Positions 53,048-62,640 of a stretch of DNA of 64,000 bases are shown in pieces. Each line of letters starts with the position of its first letter. Positions within the stretch are counted from its first letter, which is position 1. This stretch comes from Gammaproteobacteria bacterium (GTDB lineage: Bacteria > Pseudomonadota > Gammaproteobacteria > Steroidobacterales > Steroidobacteraceae), in NCBI GenBank assembly GCA_013289615.1, contig JABCZO010000013.1, positions 1-64,000 of the forward strand, written 5' to 3'. The translations under genes were made by a program, and so were the position numbers. Under the pieces are notes generated by a model that was not told where the DNA came from, did no database searches, and worked only from the letters and a program-made list of their open reading frames with translations.

Positions 53048-54056
53048 CGGTCTGGCGCACCGCGACCCGTACGCTCAGGCGGTGCGAGCCGCCACCGAGG
53101 ATCACGCCCCGCAGCGGCGATACATCGCCGAAGTCGCGGCCCCAGGCAAGGGCCACGTGATCCTGATTCACGCGCACGTTGTTGGTCGGATCGAAGCCGA
53201 GCCAGCCGAACGGCGGCGCGAACACCGCCACCCAGGCGTGCGAGGCATCGGCACCCCGCAGTCGCGCCGCCACCCCCTCGCCCTCGCCCTCGCCCTCGCC
53301 CTCGCTGGCACCCTCACCCGCGCTGTCGCCAATGTCGTCAGCGTCATCGTCGTCGTCATCGTCATCATCATCATCATCATCGGGCTTCGGCGCCGCCGGC
53401 CCGTGGGTGTGCAGGTAACCACTCACATAGCGCGCCGACAGGCCGGTGCTGCGCAGGCAGGCGATCATCAGATGAGCGAAGTCCTGGCACACACCGCTGC
53501 GCTTGCTGAGCACTTCCATGAGCGGCGTGGCGATCTCGGTGCTGCCGGGCGCGTATTTGAATTCGCGCCGCACCTTGCCCATCAGTGCAGCGGCGACGGT
53601 CGGCACGCTCGCGCCGGCAACCAGGCAGTCGCGCGCATAATCGCCGAACGCACCCTTGATGCGAACGTAGGGCGACTCGCCACGAAAGCGCATCGCGTCG
53701 AGCCACTCGGCATCGCGCGCCCGGGCGTTGTAACACAGCTGATCGCGCACGCGCTCCCAGCTCTCGGCCTGCTGCAGGTCGATGTCGGGCTGCGGCTCCA
53801 GGCGCACGTCCATCTCGGCCACCACCTGCAGCCGGTTATGCGGCCGGTCGAGCTCCACGCGCGTAACCGAATTTCCAAAGGCGTCAGTGTACTGCGCCTG
53901 CACCGCCGGCTGCGGCGCGATGCTGATCCGGTGTAGCAGGCAGTGCTGGCGCCCGGAGTTTCGCGGCGTCAGGTGCAGTTGCTGATGCGCATGCACCACG
54001 TCGCGCCGATAGCGGTACAGGGTTTCGTGACGCACGGCGTAGTGCACGGCGCTCAC
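53034..54056 (-). CDS. Transglutaminase-like protein with polyacidic insertion
   Basis: 340 residues from a GTG at 54056. An N-terminal bacterial transglutaminase_N beta-domain (ETLYRYRRDVVHAHQQLHLTP) precedes the cysteine-protease-like core with Cys190 (SGVCQDFAHLM), His273 (DASHAW) and Asp289 (GFDPTNN), so the triad is intact. Between Cys and His, residues about 222-264 are an insertion with 13 consecutive Asp and a GE repeat. GTGA overlap with the upstream ATP-grasp gene; 14-bp overlap with glnE. Confidence 0.9.
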   Translation of the reverse strand: MSAVHYAVRHETLYRYRRDVVHAHQQLHLTPRNSGRQHCLLHRISIAPQPAVQAQYTDAFGNSVTRVELDRPHNRLQVVAEMDVRLEPQPDIDLQQAESWERVRDQLCYNARARDAEWLDAMRFRGESPYVRIKGAFGDYARDCLVAGASVPTVAAALMGKVRREFKYAPGSTEIATPLMEVLSKRSGVCQDFAHLMIACLRSTGLSARYVSGYLHTHGPAAPKPDDDDDDDDDDDDDADDIGDSAGEGASEGEGEGEGEGVAARLRGADASHAWVAVFAPPFGWLGFDPTNNVRVNQDHVALAWGRDFGDVSPLRGVILGGGSHRLSVRVAVRQTDEPA

Positions 54057-56503
54057 GAGGCGACCGTATGCAGATCGACGTCGACCAGCGAGAAATGGCG
54101 CAGCGCGAGCCGATCGGAGTGCCTGCCGGCCGCCGCGGCCAGCGCCGTGAGCGCCGCCGAGATCAAACGGCGGCGTTGCGCGCCCAGCTCGCCCTCGTCC
54201 TCGACTGCCGCGGTGCCGATCGCGGCCAGGGCTGCCATCGGATCCTCGATCTGCTCCGCCGGCGGCGCGCTGAGCGATTCGGCCAGCGCCGCCAGCGTGT
54301 CGCACAGCACGCGCCACTGGAACGCCAGCGCGCGCGGGCTGGCCTGCTCGAAGATCAGCAGTTGCAGCACCGGCGCGAGCTGCGGTGTTGCCACGTAGCG
54401 CGTGCGGTAGGTAATGCTGACGCCGCCGACGTCCAGCAGCCACTCGAGCTCCCCCTGCGCCAGCGGCTCAGCCGCATCCAGTCGTGCCGCCACCAGGCCG
54501 GCGAGAAACTGGATACGCTCCAGCCGCCGGCCGAGCATCAGCATGCGCCAGCCGTCGTCCTGCGTCATGTCGTCGAGCGCAAAGCCGCACAGCGCGGTCA
54601 GCGATACCAGCAGCCGGTCGAGGCTCTCGAGCGGATCGGCCAGCGCCGCGCCGGCCTCGTGAAAGTGCCGCTGCATGAGGCTGATCGAGCGCCAGTGCTC
54701 GGCCGACAGGCGGCTGCGCGATTGGGTTGCGCACCAGCCGAGCCGGCCCAGATCCGCGGTCAGCCCAAACTCCAGCGCATCGTCATACACACCCTCGATC
54801 GGATCGCCGTCGGCCGTCAGCACGCCGTAGCGCACGCATTCTTCGCGCGCCGTGCGCCAGATGGCGGTATTGGTGCGCATCGCCAGGGTCGCGCGCAGCA
54901 GTCGCGCCTTGTCCTCGCAGCGCTCCGAATAGCGGCCCAGCCAGTACAGATTCTCCACCAGTTGCGACGGCAGATCGTCGTGGCGCAGATAGCGTTGTGG
55001 CGGGGCGGGCACGGCCTTGAAGGCCGGCGCCGCCGGATCGCTGAGCACCCAGACATCCTTGCTGCCGCCGCCGCGCTGGCTGGAAACGATGTCGATCACA
55101 CCCTCGGCGGCGATCCGCGCCAGCCCGCCGGGCATGATCTCGTAGCCGTTCGGCGTCGCCACCGCATACACGCGCATCGTGAGCGTGCGCGGCGCCAGCC
55201 GCACCGTGGCGCCGGCGCGCCAGGTCGGCGCCTGCGACAACGACACGCGCTCCTGCGCCACGTACGCGTACGGCCGGCTGCGCAGGCGCACTATCAGTGC
55301 GGCAATCTCCTCCTCGCCCAGGTCACGGCCGAAACGAGGTTCGAACTTCTGGTTCGGAAACGCCGGCTTGACCACCAGGCGATCAAGATGTGCGATCGCA
55401 TACTCGAGTGCCGGCTTCTCGCCACACCACCAGGTCGCCACCGACGGCAGCCGCAGTGATTCGCCGAGCAGTACGCGCGCCGCGCCCGGCAGGAAGCCAA
55501 GCCAGGCGGCCGACTCGAGCACGCCGCTGCCCAGGGCATTGGCGAGCACCACGCGCCCGGCGCGCACGGCGCCCAGCAATCCCGGCACCCCGAGCGCCGA
55601 ACCGGCGCGCAGCTCGAGTGGGTCGCAGAAATCATCGTCCAGCCGGCGCAGGATCGCGTGCACGCGCCGCAGGCCCGCGAGCGTCTTGAGAAAAACGCTA
55701 TCGTCGCGCACCGTCAGATCCTGGCCCAGCACCAGCGGCAGTCCCAGTTGCCGCGCCAGGTAGGCGTGCTCGAAGTAGGTCTCGTTGAAGGGCCCCGGCG
55801 TCAGCACCACCACCAGTGGCGGGCTGGCGTCATCCGCCAGCCGCGTCAGGCTGTGGCGCAGCGTATTGAAGAATCCGGTCAGCGGCCGCGTGCCCAGCTG
55901 ATTGACCAGTCCGGGCAACACGCGCGCGATGATGGCGCGATTCTCGAGCGCATAGCCCGGGCCGGAGGGTGTCTGCGTGCGATCGCTCAGCACCCACCAG
56001 CGCCCGTCCGGCGCGCGCGCCAGGTCGGCGGCGTACAGGTGCAGCCAGGTGTCCCCATGCGGTCGCGTGCCATGCGCGGCCCAGAGGAAATTCGGATGGC
56101 CGAAGGCAAGCTCTGCCGGCACCACGCCGTCGGCGATCAGCTTCTGCGGCCCGTACAGGTCGACCAGCAGCGCGTTGAGCAGCTGCGCGCGCTGCTTGAG
56201 GCCGGCCTCGAGCTCGCGCCACTCGCGATGATCGATCAGCAGCGGCAGCGGATCGAGTTGCCAGGGGCGGTCGCGCCCCTGCGGATCGGCGTAGACGTTG
56301 TAGGTGACGCCGTTCTCGATGATCAGCCGCCGCGTCATGTCCACGCAGCGACGTACCGTGTCCGCCCCGCCGCGCGACAGCTGTTCGATCAGCGGCCGCC
56401 AGTGGGCGCGGATCGAGCCGTCGCGCTCGAGCAGTTCGTCATAGCGCTGCGCACTGCCGGGGTAGAGAAAGGGATTCGATTCCGCCATCGTGAGCCCGGA
56501 CAT
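54053..56503 (-). CDS. Circularly permuted ATP-grasp ligase fused to alpha-E domain
   Basis: 816 residues. About residues 1-500 are the DUF404/DUF407 circularly permuted ATP-grasp type 2 (LYGPQKLIADGVVP, LHLYAADLARAPDGRWWVLSDRTQ, PSGPGYALENRAIIARVLP, VVLTPGPFNETYFEHAYLARQLG). About 505-816 are the alpha-E/DUF403 helical domain (QLVENLYWLGRYSERCEDKARLL). In many bacteria these are two adjacent genes; here they form one. Predicted peptide or amide ligase; substrates unknown. Confidence 0.93.
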   Translation of the reverse strand: MSGLTMAESNPFLYPGSAQRYDELLERDGSIRAHWRPLIEQLSRGGADTVRRCVDMTRRLIIENGVTYNVYADPQGRDRPWQLDPLPLLIDHREWRELEAGLKQRAQLLNALLVDLYGPQKLIADGVVPAELAFGHPNFLWAAHGTRPHGDTWLHLYAADLARAPDGRWWVLSDRTQTPSGPGYALENRAIIARVLPGLVNQLGTRPLTGFFNTLRHSLTRLADDASPPLVVVLTPGPFNETYFEHAYLARQLGLPLVLGQDLTVRDDSVFLKTLAGLRRVHAILRRLDDDFCDPLELRAGSALGVPGLLGAVRAGRVVLANALGSGVLESAAWLGFLPGAARVLLGESLRLPSVATWWCGEKPALEYAIAHLDRLVVKPAFPNQKFEPRFGRDLGEEEIAALIVRLRSRPYAYVAQERVSLSQAPTWRAGATVRLAPRTLTMRVYAVATPNGYEIMPGGLARIAAEGVIDIVSSQRGGGSKDVWVLSDPAAPAFKAVPAPPQRYLRHDDLPSQLVENLYWLGRYSERCEDKARLLRATLAMRTNTAIWRTAREECVRYGVLTADGDPIEGVYDDALEFGLTADLGRLGWCATQSRSRLSAEHWRSISLMQRHFHEAGAALADPLESLDRLLVSLTALCGFALDDMTQDDGWRMLMLGRRLERIQFLAGLVAARLDAAEPLAQGELEWLLDVGGVSITYRTRYVATPQLAPVLQLLIFEQASPRALAFQWRVLCDTLAALAESLSAPPAEQIEDPMAALAAIGTAAVEDEGELGAQRRRLISAALTALAAAAGRHSDRLALRHFSLVDVDLHTVAS

Positions 56504-56520
56504 TTGCGAACCTGGACGCT

Positions 56521-59500
56521 TTAGCCGGAGCGACGCAGATCGAGCGTGAAGGGGAAATCGGGATTGGCGCACTCGGGCGCTGCGAAGGCGGCGCCGGCGG
56601 CGCTCGAGACGCTCGCCGGCGTATGGCCGATGCGAAAAAAGCGTCCCAGCCGACGGCTTTCGGCCTCGAACGAGTTCACTGGAAAGCTGTGATAGCTGCG
56701 GCCACCCGGATGTGTGACGTGATACTGGCAGCCGCCGAGTGAGCGCTGCATCCAGGTGTCGACCAGATCAAAGGTCAAAGGCGAATTGACTCCGAGGCGC
56801 GGGTGTAGGGCGGAGGACGGCTGCCACGCACGATAGCGCACCCCGGCCACGAATTCTCCTACCACGCCGGTCGGCCGCAGCGGCACCCTGCGGCCGTTGC
56901 AGGCGATCGCATAGCGATCCGGCGCTAGCCCCGTCACCTTGACCTGGACGCGCTCCACCGAGGAATCGACATAACGCACCGCGCCGCCGGCTGCGCCCTC
57001 CTCACCCATCACATGCCACGGCTCGAGTGCCTGGCGCAGCTCCATTTCCACTCCCATGGCCGCAAAGTCGCCGTATTTCGGAAACCGGAATTCGAAGTGC
57101 GGTGCAAACCACGCCGGTTCCAGCCCGTAACCGGCCGCCTGCTGCTCGGCCAGCACATCGCGGAAATCCTGCTCGACAAAATGCGGCAGCATGAAGCGGT
57201 CGTGCAGCTCGGTGCCCCAGCGCGCCAGGCGCGCCGGCCGATACGCTTGCCGCCAGAAGCGCGCCACCAGCGAGCGCAACAGCAGCTGCTGTGTCAGGCT
57301 CATGCGATGGTGCGGCGGCATTTCGAATGCGCGCAGCTCCAGCAATCCCAAGCGGCCATTGGGCCCGTCGGGCGAGTACAGCTTGTCGATGCAGAATTCG
57401 GCGCGATGGGTATTGCCGGTGACGTCGATCAGCAGATTGCGCAGCAGGCGGTCGGTCAGCCACGGCGGCGCCTCGCTGCCCGGCACCGGCATCTGCTGGA
57501 ACGCGAGCTCGAGCTCGTACAGCGAGTCGTTGCGGGCCTCATCCACCCGTGGCGCCTGCGAGGTCGGTCCGACGAACAGGCCCGAGAACAGGTACGACAG
57601 CGATGGATGGTTGTGCCAGTAAGCCAGCAGGCTCGCGAGCAGGTCGGGCCGGCGCAGAAACGGGGAGTCGAGCGTGGTCGCGCCGCCGAGCACGAAGTGA
57701 TTGCCGCCGCCGGTGCCGGTGTGGCGGCCGTCGAGCATGAATTTCTCGGTGCCGAGTCGCAGCTCGCGCGCCGCCTGGTACAGGAACGTCGTTCGCTCGA
57801 CCAGCTCGGCCCAGTCATGCGCCGGATGGATATTGGCCTCGATCACGCCCGGGTCGGGAGTGATGCGAAACTGGATCAGCCCCGGATCGCGCGGCGGCTC
57901 GTAGCCTTCGAGCAGCACCGGCTGCTTGAGGGCCGCGGCGGTCTGCTCCACCGCCGCGACCAGCTGCAGGTAATCCTCGGCCCGCTCGAGCGGCGGCATG
58001 AACACGTACAGCACGCCGTTGCGCGGCTCGACGCACAAGGCGCTGCGCGTGATCCAGGCCGCGGACTCGTGCGGCGCCGGCTGCCGATCGACGAGCGCCG
58101 GCGCGACAGCCGCGCTCGCGCGGGCGGTAATGCTGGCGCCAGCGCCGGGACGCAGCCGCTGCTGCACCTGCGCGTAGTGCGGCAGCGGCGCAGAGCTGCG
58201 CGTCGGGTCGGGCGCATGCACGTAGGGATAGTCGCTGCGCGTCACCCAGGGCTGCGAATCCAGCGGCAGCCGGTAGCCCATCGGCGAATCCCCGGGGATC
58301 AGGTAACAACGCGCCGCGCGCATGAACCAGCGCCCGCTCTGCCAGCGCGTGCCGCTCTTATCGCGCGCAATCGGCAGTGCATGACCGGCTATGCGCTCGA
58401 GCCCCTGCGAGAACACCCGCATCAGCCGTGCGCGTTCCTGCGGGTCGTCGAGGCGCGAGTCGAGCGGATCGACATTGATCGGCAGCCGGCGCTCGCGCCA
58501 CAGGTAATAGAACACGTCCTCGAAGCCGGCGAACACATGGCGCGGATCCAGTCCCAGCCGCTCGGCCAGCCACTGCAGGAACTTGTGCGCGCTCGCGGGG
58601 CTGACGCCGCCGTCGCGGTTTTCATCGGCGATCAGCGCCGGGTCGCGCCAGATCGGCTCGCCGTCGCGGCGCCAGTAGCAGTTGAGCGACCAGCGCGGCA
58701 ACTGCTCGCCCGGATACCACTTGCCCTGGCCGAAATGCACCAGCCCGTGCGGCGCATAGTGCTCGCGCAGCCGCTGGTAGAGCTGCGCGGCAAGCTTGCG
58801 CTTGGTCGGGCCCATGGCGGCCGTGTTCCACTCGGCACCGTCCGGATCATCGATCGAGACAAACGTCGGCTCCCCGCCCATCGTCAGCCGCACGTCGCCG
58901 CGCTCGAGTTCGACATCGATGCGTTCGCCGAGCTCACCGATGGCAGCCCACTGCGCCTCGGTGTAGGGCTTGGTGACGCGCGGAGCTTCCCAGACGCGCG
59001 CCACCGACATATGGTGCTCGAACTGCACCTCGGACTCGTCAACCTCGCCGCTGACCGGCGCGGCGGCAGACGGCTCGGGGGTACAGGCCAGCGGAATATG
59101 TCCTTCGCCCGCCATCAGGCCGGAAGTCGGATCCAGGCCGATCCATCCGGCACCGGGCAGGTAGACCTCGCACCAGGCATGCAGATCGGTGAAATCGTGC
59201 TCCGGTCCGGATGGCCCTTGCAGCGCCTTGACGTCGCTCTTGAGCTGGATCAGGTAGCCCGAGACGAAGCGCGCGGCCAGACCCAGATGACGCAGCAGCT
59301 GCACCAGCAGCCAGCTCGAGTCGCGGCACGAGCCGGCCGCGCTCGCTAGCGTGAGCTCCGGCGCCTGTACCCCCGCCTCCATGCGGATCAGGTAGCGGAT
59401 GTCGCGCGCGAGGCGCTGGTTGAGCCCGACCAGGAAATCGATGGTGCGCATCGTGCTGCGCGGGATGCGCTCGAGATACTCGGCAAATAAAGGCGTCGCT

Positions 59501-59865
59501 TCCGAGCGCAGCAGAAACGGCCCCAACTCCGACAGCTCCGTCGCCTCGTACTCGAACGGGGTCGTTTCGGCGTACGGCGTCAGGAAAAAATCGAACGGAT
59601 TGAGCACCGCCATCTCGGCGATCAGGTCAACCTCGACCCGAAACTCCGGGCTGCGTTCCGGGAACACCAGCCGCGCCAGATAGTTCGCCTGCGGATCCTG
59701 CTGCCAGTTGATGAAGTGCTGCGCCGGCAGCACCTGCATCGAATACGACAGGATGCGGGTACGGCAATGCGGCGCCGGCCGCAAACGCACCAGCTGCGGT
59801 CCGAGCGTTATCGGGCGGTCGTAGCGATAGTGACTGACGTGATTCAGGGCGACGTGGATCGACAC
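56521..59865 (-). CDS. Transglutaminase-like / DUF2126 putative amidoligase
   Basis: 1114 residues from GTG 59865. N-terminal transglutaminase_N (ALNHVSHYRYDRPITLGPQLVRLRP) and core with Cys180 (GSCRDSSWLLVQLLRHLGL), His229 (DLHAWCEVYLPG) and Asp245 (GLDPTSG); then about residues 310-1114 are DUF2126, classed as a putative amidoligase (RLTMGGEPTFVSIDD, FGQGKWYPGEQLPRW, GTGGGNHFVLGG, HNHPSLSYLFSGLFVGPTSQAPR). First gene of the cluster; the next ORF starts 17 bp later. An in-frame ATG at 59952 is unlikely. Confidence 0.9.
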   Translation of the reverse strand: MSIHVALNHVSHYRYDRPITLGPQLVRLRPAPHCRTRILSYSMQVLPAQHFINWQQDPQANYLARLVFPERSPEFRVEVDLIAEMAVLNPFDFFLTPYAETTPFEYEATELSELGPFLLRSEATPLFAEYLERIPRSTMRTIDFLVGLNQRLARDIRYLIRMEAGVQAPELTLASAAGSCRDSSWLLVQLLRHLGLAARFVSGYLIQLKSDVKALQGPSGPEHDFTDLHAWCEVYLPGAGWIGLDPTSGLMAGEGHIPLACTPEPSAAAPVSGEVDESEVQFEHHMSVARVWEAPRVTKPYTEAQWAAIGELGERIDVELERGDVRLTMGGEPTFVSIDDPDGAEWNTAAMGPTKRKLAAQLYQRLREHYAPHGLVHFGQGKWYPGEQLPRWSLNCYWRRDGEPIWRDPALIADENRDGGVSPASAHKFLQWLAERLGLDPRHVFAGFEDVFYYLWRERRLPINVDPLDSRLDDPQERARLMRVFSQGLERIAGHALPIARDKSGTRWQSGRWFMRAARCYLIPGDSPMGYRLPLDSQPWVTRSDYPYVHAPDPTRSSAPLPHYAQVQQRLRPGAGASITARASAAVAPALVDRQPAPHESAAWITRSALCVEPRNGVLYVFMPPLERAEDYLQLVAAVEQTAAALKQPVLLEGYEPPRDPGLIQFRITPDPGVIEANIHPAHDWAELVERTTFLYQAARELRLGTEKFMLDGRHTGTGGGNHFVLGGATTLDSPFLRRPDLLASLLAYWHNHPSLSYLFSGLFVGPTSQAPRVDEARNDSLYELELAFQQMPVPGSEAPPWLTDRLLRNLLIDVTGNTHRAEFCIDKLYSPDGPNGRLGLLELRAFEMPPHHRMSLTQQLLLRSLVARFWRQAYRPARLARWGTELHDRFMLPHFVEQDFRDVLAEQQAAGYGLEPAWFAPHFEFRFPKYGDFAAMGVEMELRQALEPWHVMGEEGAAGGAVRYVDSSVERVQVKVTGLAPDRYAIACNGRRVPLRPTGVVGEFVAGVRYRAWQPSSALHPRLGVNSPLTFDLVDTWMQRSLGGCQYHVTHPGGRSYHSFPVNSFEAESRRLGRFFRIGHTPASVSSAAGAAFAAPECANPDFPFTLDLRRSG

Positions 59866-59998
59866 GGCGTGGCAGGCCTCGGCTTGGAGCTGACGGAGCG
59901 GGCAGCGCAATGATGCCGCAATAACGGTCGCTATCGCACCAATGCACATCACCGGTGCGGGACGCGGCGCTGCTGCCCGGAAACGGCGCAGCGGGGTG

Positions 59999-60023
59999 AA
60001 AAAAAAGCCCCGCAGAGCGGGGC
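59999..60023 (-). terminator. Intrinsic terminator of the candidate small RNA
   Basis: Minus-strand GCCCCGC-TCT-GCGGGGC (60023-60007) followed by eight T (60006-59999). A textbook Rho-independent terminator with a 7-bp GC stem; it belongs to the sRNA unit because groEL has its own terminator about 280 bp earlier. Confidence 0.85.
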
Positions 60024-60102
60024 CTTGAGGTGTTCGCGAAACGGGGGGGGTCTTGTTTCGCGACTTTGAGGGTTACGCGAACTTGCGTTCGCCTCACCTT
60101 CG
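59999..60102 (-). ncRNA. Candidate intergenic small RNA, about 105 nt
   Basis: On the minus strand a promoter is followed by three stacked hairpins and an intrinsic terminator. Hairpin 1 is GCGAAC-GCAA-GTTCGC (60092-60077, GNRA loop). Hairpin 2 has a 9-bp stem GTTTCGCGA/TCGCGAAAC (60063-60055 with 60042-60034) and a 12-nt loop AAGACCCCCCCC. A closing AGGTG (60099-60095)/CACCT (60032-60028) pair encloses both. It fits no RNA family I recognise. Confidence 0.6.
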
Positions 60103-60108
60103 ACAACA

Positions 60109-60136
60109 ACTATACGCCGGAATTTTTGTTTGTAAA
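60109..60136 (-). promoter_or_regulatory. Promoter of the candidate small RNA
   Basis: Minus-strand -35 TTTACA (60136-60131), 16-bp spacer, -10 TATAGT (60114-60109). The spacer starts AACAAAAATT, AT-rich in an otherwise GC-rich genome. Start near 60102. Confidence 0.7.
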
Positions 60137-60183
60137 GTGAACCATTCGTTACATATACATTACCCGATGTCATCTACCTGGCG

Positions 60184-60242
60184 GCCGGTTCAGCGCCGGT
60201 TCAGCCTCATTAGAGCCTCATTTCCGTCTGCATCCGTCTGCA
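60184..60242. repeat. Adjacent 10-11-bp tandem duplications
   Basis: GCCGGTTCAGC occurs twice in tandem (60184-60194 and 60195-60205); GCCTCATT recurs 11 bp apart (60204 and 60215); TCCGTCTGCA occurs twice in tandem (60223-60232 and 60233-60242). The pairs follow one another with helical-turn spacing and lie 48 bp upstream of the small-RNA -35. Confidence 0.85.
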
Positions 60243-60296
60243 GCCGGCCGCTCAGGCGGTTGCGGACTGCGGCGCAAGTGCCTGTGCGCCAAACGA

Positions 60297-60324
60297 AAAG
60301 GCCGGAAGTCTCCTTCCGGCCTTT
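60297..60324 (-). terminator. groESL terminator
   Basis: Minus-strand AAAGGCCGGAAG-GAGA-CTTCCGGCCTTT, a 12-bp stem with T-rich downstream flank, 45 bp after the groEL stop. The symmetric A/T flanks could let it stop transcription from both sides. Confidence 0.8.
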
Positions 60325-60368
60325 GCTGGTCTTGCGACCTCGAAGACGAACCTGGTAACGCGGTGGCG

Positions 60369-62326
<1,958 letters not shown>

Positions 62327-62405
62327 GGGTTCCTCCTTAAATTAAGTTAAATCGAAGACTGCTTTTTTCGCGCCGGCGACCCTAAGGTCCCGAAACGGCA
62401 GAGTG

Positions 62406-62432
62406 TTAGCACTCTCCCGTGTTGAGTGCTAA
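62406..62432 (-). promoter_or_regulatory. CIRCE element (HrcA operator) of groESL
   Basis: TTAGCACTC (62406-62414)-N9-GAGTGCTAA (62424-62432), a perfect CIRCE inverted repeat. It abuts the -10 and covers the predicted transcription start, so HrcA binding should repress groESL until heat or unfolded protein titrates GroE. HrcA itself is not in this window. Confidence 0.95.
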
Positions 62433-62459
62433 TCATAGCGCCAAACGCTGGAGTTTCAA
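62432..62459 (-). promoter_or_regulatory. groESL vegetative promoter
   Basis: Minus-strand -35 TTGAAA (62459-62454), 16-bp spacer, -10 TATGAT (62437-62432). The preceding C gives CTTGAAA, also the -35 core of sigma-32 promoters, so dual recognition is possible; the sigma-32 -10 (CCCCATNT) is not clear. CIRCE begins at the -10. Confidence 0.75.
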
Positions 62460-62640
62460 GACCTGGAGCGCAAAGATTAAGTCCGAAGCGCAAGTCGAGA
62501 GCGACTGAGGTGGAGCAAGTGCCTGATCCGCAAGGCGGCCCTGGGGCGCTCAGTTTTCCGCAACTGTGCCCTGCCGCACCACCATCGCCCCCGCTGGTCT
62601 GAGACAATCACATGCTTTGTCTTCAACTCGGGGATTGGTC

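Larger units (their letters stand above)
59866..60368. other. Intergenic region between DUF2126 gene and groEL
   Basis: 503 bp without a protein gene. From right to left it holds the groEL terminator (60297-60324), tandem repeats (60184-60242), and a candidate small RNA transcription unit (about 59999-60136). Leftmost 130 bp must carry the cluster promoter; none was convincing. A 74-codon frame (59949-60173) overlaps the RNA promoter and is rejected. Confidence 0.7.
62327..62640. other. Divergent region groES / dsbD
   Basis: 314 bp between divergent groES and dsbD. It contains the groESL promoter and CIRCE (62406-62459); the right 180 bp should hold the dsbD promoter, but no clear -10/-35 pair was found. 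No ORF is supported. Confidence 0.6.

Noticed and set aside
57013-59349. 778-codon plus-strand frame antisense to the DUF2126 gene
   Set aside because: GC-rich codon bias keeps the opposite strand open; it overlaps a well-supported gene and shows no domain. The same applies to long shadows at 4591-6144, 23534-25315 and 41861-43501.
59949-60173. 74-codon minus-strand frame between groEL and the DUF2126 gene
   Set aside because: It spans the sRNA promoter, hairpins and terminator, has no family resemblance, and would put T8 and a GC hairpin inside the coding region.
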